NCBI GenBank assembly: GCA_014529385.2
Contig: CM043970.1
Span: forward strand, 67,724,567 to 67,788,566
Origin: Adiantum capillus-veneris
Taxonomy: Eukaryota; Streptophyta; Polypodiopsida; Polypodiales; Pteridaceae
Direction: 5' to 3'
Length of the DNA stretch: 64,000 bases
Made by a program: the position numbers and the translations under genes. The notes under the pieces were generated by a model. It did not search any database. It saw nothing but the letters and a program-made list of their open reading frames with translations, and was not told where the DNA came from. This document shows, in pieces, positions 54,979 to 64,000 of this stretch (position 1 is its first letter; each line of letters begins with the position of its first letter).

Positions 54979-57900
54979 GAGAGGCACTTATTCTAGCAGG
55001 GTGTAGTACCATCCTGAAAACTTTTAGAATCAAATTACATATACAATTGAAGATACACGGCTTAGTATCGAGTCATTTTGTCTTACGTCTTTGTGTATTA
55101 TGTAAGAATTAGGTCTTTACATTGTCTTAAGCTCGATTTGAATCTTGTTAAATTTTAGTTTTTTTTCAAATTTTTGTGCAAGCAAGATTCTCATTCATTT
55201 AGCCCTTCTCTCTTGTTTAGCGGTTTCCAAAGTAAATTTGTTGTTTCCAAAGTAATGTGTATTGTTTCAAATAAGTCAGATCATTCTTGAATTAAATACC
55301 TTTACCCTTTTCCTTGGTGTGTTTTCTGCAAGTGTAATGACCGCTCTTTTTTTGTTGGTACGTGTATTGTACAAGTGTGTTAGCCCCTCCGTTAATTTCT
55401 AGTTTAGGCTTTTTGGCATCACGAAAGTATCATGTTTTGTGTGAATGTGTTAGTGTCCCCCTTAGGTTTCAAATTTAGACTTTTCTGATCCTATGAAGGT
55501 ATTTGAATGTATATTCTATGTATACATATGCATGGAAATCTAAGACTTTTTCGAGATGAAGTTATCTTTGTACATATGTATATGTGTATGCATATAGTAT
55601 GCATATAGAACATGTGTGTATGTATTTATGTAAATGTATATACGTATATGTGTATGCATGTAAGTACGTATATTTGTCACACCATACTTGGCAAGTGCTA
55701 CCCTTATCATGGCTAGGTTTGCTTATCACCTTTGGAGTGATAGAAGTTTTGTTGGTTTAATACAGTATGTTCTTATCATGAATCAACCCTATATAAACCT
55801 TCACCTACTCTTGGGCATTGATGTCATAGCCGTTGTCCAGGCTATGCATGATAATGGTGGTGATCTTATTCTTCTCATTTGGACAAATAGTGAAGTTAAG
55901 GTCGCATTTTGTTAGGTTTTCAACTTTGTATTATTTTGGTTATGTTTTGCTTCGTCTAGGTTTTTCCGCAGTAGATTCTCAGTTTAGTCTTCAGCTTTCA
56001 TTAGAATTTTCTCTCGTGTCTTTGTTTGTGTTGTCTGAAGTGTAGGATTAAGTCTTTGTGCTACCCTATTCTTGTTGTGATTGTTTGAAGTTGCGAATAC
56101 ATTTCAAAGTTTCAGTCATGTAAGCTTTTCTTTGCCTAAGTCTTTTCTAAGAACATTTTCAAGTAAATATTGGTTTTTATTTACTTATTGTTTAGAAACA
56201 AAAGAAGGTGATTTAGATTTTCCTTCTTTATTTGTTTCCTTATGTGCGTTGCTTTTATGATGTGTGTGTGTTTTAGCCTCTTATAATTTTCAAATTTAGG
56301 CTTTTCTGACCTTTTAAAGATACATATATATGTCACATCACATACCAATTTGTCAAGCTATTTTGGGAGTAATATTCTACCTTTATCTATGAAAGAAATA
56401 AGCAGAATCTTTTCACATTCACATTGTAGATTGCTTTGATGGCTAGAGATAGAATTACCTATTTTCTCTCGCGCTAACAAAAGATTGCATGGATTTGGTT
56501 TTTCAAGTTGAGTCTTACTGGTCACATTTTTTTTAAAAAATCTGTTTATTTTCAATGCACAGTGTAACCTGATTTCATATTTAAGAATTCTGAATTTCGG
56601 TATCTCACCTTTTTCAGGAGCATACAACCTTCGATGGGGGCCTTAGTGAGTCTGTGTCATTTGGAAGGTTTGCTGTGGACTCACACTCTTGGGTCAAGAG
56701 ATCCTCTTTTAATCACAATCAGTATCTTGAAGAGCTTGGAAATTGCTCAACACCTGGGTCCGTGCGTCAGAAAAAGGCTTACTTTGAAGCGTATTACAAG
56801 GCTATTGCGAAACGGAAGGCTCTAGAAAATGCCCTTGCTGCTGAAGGTATCACTAACGGTCCTGCCATAGAAGAGGAGGCCAATGATGTCTATAGTGACG
56901 AGTCAAACTCTGTTTCAGACCCTGATGCTGGCAGTGCTTGTACGACCACATGCACTGCAAAGATCGCAGGGGTTTTGAATGAACATGTTACAAATAGTAT
57001 TACCGAGAATGAAGAAATAGAAGGTAATTCAGTACAGCCGACTGTTAAAGATTCTCAAGGTTTGGGTACAGCCAAGCAAGATATTGATTCTCAAGAATCA
57101 ACTGGCCCTGATATCACGTTTTCTAATTGCTTGCCTCAGTCTCAAGATAATCTCTCCATAGATGCTTCTGAACTTGATGAATGCATGCCAGACATCATCT
57201 TAGAGAATGATACCGATGTATGTACCAATGAAATACGTCAGGACACAGTGGGTAGTTTGGATACTGACAGAATCCCCTCTGAAAGCATTGCCATCACATC
57301 TCTGAGTGAAAGAAGGGTAATCTCTTCAGAGTCTGATGCCATCATTGTTGTGGATAATCTTGATGACAAACCTGACGGGCAGATAGTTGATAAGTTTGAG
57401 ATGAGTGAAATTTCAAGGCAAGAAGCACATCAACCTTCCCCTGTTCAGGTTAAATCTCTTCATTCTCTCTAAACAAGTATTCTATTTTCCTTAATTTCAG
57501 AGGGGGGTGAGCTTATTATGCTATTATGATTATGTTTTTGAAAGTTTCCTTTAAATTTGTTGGTGCTGCAGAAACGTGTTGTAACCTTGAATTATGATCT
57601 TGCTTTTGTTGCTAAATTTATGTCTATCTTGATGGTTTTATGGCAGAACTCATCCTCACAAACTGTCAGTCACAATAAAGGCCCAGGGCTGTCCAAACGA
57701 ACACATCCATTACCAACTTTGGGCAATGCTAAGGTGAAGGCATCTTCTAACGCACTGCCTCGGGCTTCCAGCCCTTCATTGAGACTGAATAGGGGCACTG
57801 CCCAAAGAGGTCAAGAACATGGAGTGATTGATACAAAGAAGTCTACTAACACTACAGTACATGCACATACAAATGTGACAGTACCACAGCCATTTGCACT

Positions 57901-58786
57901 TGCTACTAATAAAAGAGCTGCTGTGTTGACTTCTCCTCAAGAACAGGGAGGAACCAACACTTCTGAGAAGCCCATTCACAAGGGCTCTTTGGGTCCATTG
58001 CCATCATCGAAGAAGGCTCAGGTATGCCCAGTATATTCACCATGGCTCTCACAAGTTGTTTCTACTTTTGGTATAATTAATCTTAATTGGAATCTGCTCG
58101 AGTATTCTAGGCTCCTCTGAAGATGGAAAAGAAGCCATCTGGACGTATGCCTGTGACAGATGAAAATGCAAAGTAAGTATTTTGGTTTCATGAAGTTTGA
58201 CAACAAATCAGCTTGGATGCTAGTATATCACCAGTGAATCTTTATGCTGCAGTTTTGACCTCCTTATCTACCTCGTTTTTTAGCTGATACTGTCCATCAT
58301 CATAATGTTTTGCATCGGATCAACATGAAATCCTGTCACCTTTAATTTCTGCGATTATGCTTCGTTGCTCGTTACACTAAGTTTATGCTGTCTCTAGCAG
58401 GCTAAAGGGAAAACCCCAACAGCAGCTTAAGAACTCTGGTGAGAGGCGAGGTGTTACTCCAAAAGAATTCAAAAAGCAAGAAGTTGCTGCCATCCCAAAG
58501 GAGCACATGCAGGGTGGAATGAAAACTCCTGGACTGACTGAGTATCCTTAGCAATGTGATTATGGGGTGGGAGAAGCTGCAGCACTTCAGCTAGTTTAAT
58601 GTTTAGATTACTTGTTCTTTACTGCATGATTGGAATGCTTTTTATGTTTGATGATGAAGCAAAGATCATCCTTGACAACATGTCAGACCATGTCAGAGTG
58701 GAAGTGGAAGAAAACTGAGACCAAGTCCAGGGAAAAATAATACTTTCAGTTTTAAGTGCGATGAAAGGGCTGAGAAGCGCAAAGAG
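53801..58786 (+). CDS. WVD2-like/TPX2-family microtubule-associated protein gene, C-terminus not found
   Basis: Coding exons: 53801-53869, 56618-57448, 57647-58021, 58111-58172, 58401-58541 and 58687-58786. All junctions are GT-AG and phases are compatible, giving 526 codons without a stop. The protein starts METGVAILGHYEDEAFD and continues ESVSFGRFAVDSHSWVKRSS and STPGSVRQKKAYFEAYYKAI, the hallmark N-terminal blocks of WVD2-like proteins. A long acidic, serine-rich middle follows, then basic linker exons, then FSFKCDERAEKRKE, the opening of the TPX2 domain. Family members bind microtubules through this domain and influence cell expansion. The remaining domain, normally the next exon or exons, is not visible in the following 5.2 kb, so the gene is either interrupted by a very long intron or truncated. 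Exon 3 could alternatively start at 57572, which stays in frame but adds a hydrophobic stretch unusual for the family. Confidence 0.8.
53925..53976. repeat. Poly(C)/(CA)n compound tract
   Basis: About 33 consecutive C followed by about 10 CA units, inside the first coding intron. The exact length is assembly-sensitive. Confidence 0.85.
54361..54414. repeat. (GA)n microsatellite
   Basis: About 27 GA units within the first coding intron of the WVD2-like gene. Confidence 0.95.
54907..54971. repeat. (GA)n microsatellite
   Basis: About 32 GA units within the same intron. Confidence 0.95.
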
Positions 58787-60061
<1,275 letters not shown>

Positions 60062-60829
60062 TGTTGGAATTTTGTCGGGTGCTTTGATTGATCAACAATC
60101 CCTCCTCCCTCACCAACCCCCCCCTCCCCACCCTTTGTCACAAAGTGATGACTTGGCGTGACCATCTGGTAGAGAAATGGCCGAGTGGACAAATTAAACG
60201 GACTAACTTGAAGAATTTATGAAGCACCGATCGTGGGGCTCGAAACCTTAAAAGATAGAAGATTGAACGTTAAAAGGGATTTTCGTAAACGGTAAAATGC
60301 GTTGACATGCTGACGTGGCAGATCATATTGATGCTGATGTGGCAGGGTCGTATATAATTTTTGCAATTTGTGTTGAGAGTGCCACGTGGTAGGCTGTTCA
60401 GATTTTCGCTAATTACGTTGGCTGCTTTTGAGAATTTCTAGCACTAGATTTTGGGGACCAGAGCTTTTGAGTGAAAGTGCTTTTGAACTAATTGCTTTTG
60501 GGGCTCTGCTTTTGGGCATTCCATGTATTGTTTATAAGAGCCCTTGGGTCCCCACTCTACAGAGCATCTAGAGGCACAGTCTGAGAGGTCCCCACTCTAC
60601 AGAGAATCTAGAGGCAGAGCCTGAGAGCAGAGGTCTCTCGAGAGTTGTACTTTGCAATGATTAATGATAAAGAAATATCGAAGGGGACGCTAGACTTTGG
60701 GGCCAATATCTTTGGGCACGGAACTATGTCCAGCCGTGTCGACTCTCTCTCTCTCTCAAACTTTAATGGTTTCGAAGTTTCTGTTGTGTTGCTATTGATT
60801 TCTCGCTTGGAGTGTCCAATCCTATTACA
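60062..60829 (+). mobile_element. LTR candidate with degenerate primer binding site
   Basis: It begins TGTTGGAATTTTG (copia-like), ends CCTATTACA, and is followed one base later by TGGTATCACAAC (60831-60842), which matches the tRNA-iMet PBS in its first eight bases. A TATA-like TTTATAAGAG at 60531-60540 and a short CT tract at 60744-60757 fit an LTR promoter and leader. A 42-base tandem unit (GGTCCCCACTCTACAGAG) lies at 60548-60630. No internal coding domain or second LTR follows in the window. Confidence 0.45.
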
Positions 60830-60849
60830 ATGGTATCACAACTCATAAA

Positions 60850-61950
60850 GATTCTTCTTCTATGGAGGATCCAATTCTTTTTGTAGCACAGGCAGGTTTT
60901 CGCTAGAGAATCTTCGCGTTCGGACCTCGGACTTATTAGCCACTCCCACCCTTACTTCATCGTGCATCGGGCGCGCTCTCGTCTTCATCGCTTTGTCTTA
61001 CAGGGCATAAGCCATAAAGAACCCCAGATTACACATGGTTTTTTGCTAAGAATTTGACAAAGATAACACCTCTCGGTGGGCAAGTAAAGAAAAGTTGAAA
61101 TCAGGCTCGGAAACTGAAGAAAAAAAAGAAGACTTGGACAATTCTTGGCAAAAAAGTTTGTCAGAGCCGAGTACAAATGTCAATTGCAGATTGATACATG
61201 TGTGAAAAAATTGATCAACTCTAGAGACCTGAAATTTACGAAATACTTGAAGAATTATCCAATTGATGAAATTTACTCGAGATGGACAGTTGAAAAAACA
61301 GACGTGTGCACAATTTTTTTTTGCGGGACCTGTACTTGCAGAAAGAGCCAGACGGAACGGGGGAACGGGAAGGGGTCCGGAACGAGAGCGGAGCGGAACG
61401 GGAGGCTAAAAAAACACCCAAATAATGTTATTCTTAGCGTTATGTGTTTGAATACAAGTAGTATTAGAGTCCTTTGACTCTTAATACCCACAAAAAACAC
61501 GATTGGAAGACTATTCAACCTTATTATGACTTGATTGGGATGTGCGGCGCCCAGAGTACATAGTACATACACAACATTGAACAAACACAATGCCCATACA
61601 CAATTGTCAGTAACATATGTAATTACAGATTAGAGCTCTCACATAATTGCAAGAGAAGAAGTCGGTGATAACACTTTTCGCTTAATTCTGGCTAACAAGG
61701 CCCGCCAAGGCGCTACAAAAAAACCAAAGGTGACATATACCATAATGAGAGTCGAGACTACAAGGGGGCCAAACCAGTGACCTCAATACCAAAAGACTGA
61801 AGGTGACAAATACCATAAAGATGCTAGTAGCTACAAATGTCAAAGAGGGCAAGGCTCAAGTAGCCATACAAAAAGGTAATGATAATGGAAGTCCTAAAGT
61901 TGCAACTCTCGAGCCTCAAGATTCAGAACTCAAGAGCCACTAACTTGAGA
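60850..61950. other. Non-coding stretch
   Basis: No gene recognised. Short GGAACGGG-type repeats lie near 61355-61400. Confidence 0.5.
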
Positions 61951-61956
61951 GGCCTC

Positions 61957-63717
61957 CTAATTCGTAGTAGCCGGCTGTAAATCATGCACATACTCCCATT
62001 CCTCATCATCGAGCTCTAGGCCCGGCTCGATCTCAGCCACGGACGAAGTACCTGGTGTTGGTGGATGTGCATCTCCACCTGCTTGAGGAGTCTCTTGCTC
62101 CATCTCCCACTGTGTAAAAGGATCTGTCTGTTTGTCTGTACTCTTGCAAAGCATTTTCAAATTTGCGCTGACAAAGACAAGATCATTAGCCTTCTCCACT
62201 CCGAGCCAATTCCTCTTCTTAGAAGGAATGTGGCTAAAGATACTCTACAATTGCTCCAAGCATGAGGTACTAACTGACTGGCTGAGAATACGGATCACCA
62301 ATCTCTGAAGCTCAAGGCCATCATAGCCATAGTCCTCCCACCATAGCATTGAATCTATCTTCCTACGATCAATATGAGCATCTGGATTGCCAAATGACCC
62401 CCGCATCTCTCTGTACTGTCTCAATTGATCTCTGACAACGCGTCGTTCATCTCTATCTAGAACCATCTTGTTTAAGATCTCTGTAAATTGGTTCATAACT
62501 TCTCTATCTGTCTCTTGCTGTGCACCTTGGAACTCTGGATCCACCATGTACGCTGCCCCGTGTAAAGGAGAGACATGTGAATTCCACCTCGAGCTGCAAA
62601 GCATATGGATCACCTCATATCGCTCTACTTTCGGCTCAATCTGTGCAAGCTGCTCGATCATGCGGTCCATTGCCTCATAAATCTTGCCAATGCAAGGATC
62701 CATGCCATCCAGAACTCGAAGCAAATGAACCACCGGTTTAACCTGTGCGTTTAGACTCTTGAGCTCCTTCCAAAACTCAAGATCCTCTGCCTTATCCTTG
62801 CACGAAATCCTTGCAATTGTCTTTGTATAGGGGGAGGTGGTGAACTCATCACTGACGAAGACCTGTCGGATCGCGTTTTGACATTGAGATAGCTTGCGCA
62901 CAAGAAGAAAGTTGAATGCGAAGCGGGCGCCTGAATACTTTAGAAGCACTTTGTTGCCCCGACCTCTTGAGGTACTCACTCCGAACCAAGTTGTGATTGT
63001 TGATGAAAGTAACAATCTTCACTGCATCAGCAATGACTGGAGCGATCTAGTCTAGCTTACCGATGTCTTTTAGAAGGTTGTTCAAGCAGTGTGTCATGCA
63101 AAAGCACACTGTCACATGCGGATAGTGGCCCTCTATAATAGCTGTTGTTGCCCTGTTTGATGTCTCCCCATCTGTGACTGTTGCTCACCGATCGTTTCTA
63201 TGGCTGTTGTCCACTTGCAGAGAGAACATTGGACTTGCCACTCTCTATGGCATCATGAGAGTGCACAAAGTACATCTCTCCTCGAATATGCGACGAGACC
63301 ATGGATAGATCTCTTCCTTGTATCGCTCCATCCGTCGGCAATGAGGGAAACGCCATGTTTTGCCCAAAGACGTTGAATATTGAGTGTTGCTTGCTCCACG
63401 ATAGTCTTCTCTCGATCGAGCAAAATGGTTCGGAGAGCCTCTGAAGATGGCGGCACATAGCTGGTGCCATACTCTCCTATCCAATGCACCATAACTTTCC
63501 AATACTCCGACCTATTTCGATCAAACATAGAAGATGTTAGTATCAAAAAGGTGAAAACGCTCGATAACGGAAGAAATGAGAGAAGATTGATAAATCATAA
63601 AACATACTGCGCCATGACAAATGGGATATGGTCGTGAGGCCATGGACGCATCCACCTCTTCCTTCTTCTTTGGGTCCCAAACAGTGTGACATCAAACGTT
63701 TCGGGGTTTTGAGGTTT
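61957..63717 (-). pseudogene. hAT-superfamily transposase gene, decayed, with introns
   Basis: Minus-strand reading: an exon (63608-63717) ending WMRPWPHDHIPFVMA, a 96-base intron (63512-63607), then SEYWKVMVHWIGEYGTSYVP and HGVSLIADGWSDTRKRSIHG, the DUF659-type core. VTDGETSNRATTAIIEGHYP and FCMTHCLNNLLKDIGKLD follow after frame changes, then a 256-codon open frame (62245-63015) with ARFAFNFLLVRKLSQCQNAI. The C-terminus has WWEDYGYDGLELQRLVIRIL, SIFSHIPSKKRNWLGVEKAN and DLVFVSANLKML, the hAT dimerisation domain. Stops near 62244 and 63030 and frameshifts near 63190 and 63015 make it non-functional. The BED finger and element ends are beyond the window or not recognised. Confidence 0.85.
63512..63607 (-). 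other. Intron in the hAT transposase gene
   Basis: On the minus strand it starts GTATGTTT and ends GAAATAG, with a perfect TACTAAC branch-point sequence about 30 bases before the acceptor. Splicing joins ...FVMAQ to SEYWKV in frame. Confidence 0.65.
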
Positions 63718-64000
63718 CTGAAACGTTTTGTTTTAGAGCTCAGAGAAACTGAAACACAGGTTTCGTTTTACATGTATGTACCTATAAGTATACATTGAAT
63801 ATATATATAAATTCACCTGTCAAGACCTATGAAATACCAAAATCTAGATGTGAGACTTTAGTCACGAGTGAACAAGGTAAGTTGAAATTGAAATACCTAG
63901 CCAAGCCAACGACAAAACAAATAACAATGTCTAAACTCATGTACTCATAACAAGAATGATGACTCAAATCACGCCAGCAGTTCCTAATACATGATCTGAA
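63718..64000. other. Window edge, no feature recognised
   Basis: The minus-strand sequence upstream of the hAT exon may be an intron, since an acceptor-like TTTCAG abuts the exon at 63718. No BED-type zinc finger seen. Confidence 0.4.

Larger units (their letters stand above)
53870..56617 (+). other. Large first coding intron of the WVD2-like gene
   Basis: A 2.7-kb intron bounded by GTATGTTTCTT and TTTTTTCAG. It contains a C33 run with a CA tract (53925-53976), (GA)n at 54361-54414 and 54907-54970, and a degenerate TATG-rich repeat near 55550-55670. No coding domain seen. Confidence 0.7.

Noticed and set aside
57557-58120. 187-codon single ORF taken as a gene
   Set aside because: It is exon 3 of the WVD2-like gene extended into both flanking introns. 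The splice sites at 57646/57647 and 58021/58022 explain it better.

Overview
The window is nuclear DNA from a repeat-rich plant genome. The signs are Ty1-copia and Ty3-gypsy polyprotein remnants with plant-type primer binding sites (initiator-Met type, and TGGCGCC type), CACTA and hAT transposase remnants, plant LINEs with a reverse-transcriptase zinc-binding region, dozens of (GA/CT)n tracts, and one spliced host gene of the plant WVD2-like/TPX2 family. There are no operons, CRISPR arrays or bacterial signals, and I cannot name the species.

Layout, left to right. 1-3512: a minus-strand CACTA element whose outer terminus is at 3512. Most of its transposase is deleted, and it carries a captured heavy-metal-associated (HMA) gene fragment. 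3513-5395: intergenic. 5396-20318: a plus-strand LINE split by two LTR retrotransposons. One is a 5.8-kb element with 176-bp LTRs and no recognisable gag-pol (8340-14151). The other is a copia element with a decayed but full domain set (14420-20064). Both have matching target-site duplications. 20319-25200: local tandem duplications and a LINE fragment. 25205-30657: a pile-up of minus-strand LINE 3' ends, at least two sharing one target site. 30660-34800: tRNA-derived SINE-like copies, G-runs and GA-rich repeats. 34800-36726: a 3'-truncated copia with an open gag. 38198-39118: a gypsy gag. 39914 to about 41050: a minus-strand gypsy LTR with PBS. 41355-42530: a large direct duplication containing a SINE. 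43800-51453: a scrapyard made of duplicated minus-strand copia LTR ends, a copia protease remnant fused to a minus-strand gypsy pol, and a plus-strand copia pol that lost its integrase core.

53236-58786: the only convincing host gene. It has six coding exons that join into one 526-codon frame. Its N-terminal half is typical of WVD2-like proteins, but the TPX2 domain stops after its first few residues and I cannot find the remainder in the window. 60062-60829: an LTR candidate with a degenerate PBS. 61957-63717: a decayed minus-strand hAT transposase gene that still shows an intron.

Nothing here is a cooperating gene system. The structure is layered insertion history. The most interesting signals are a stem-loop conserved just upstream of the LINE poly(A) tails, repeated LINE insertion at one target site, HMA gene capture in the CACTA element, the coding-free LTR element, and (CT)n tracts recurring in the leaders of unrelated LTR elements.
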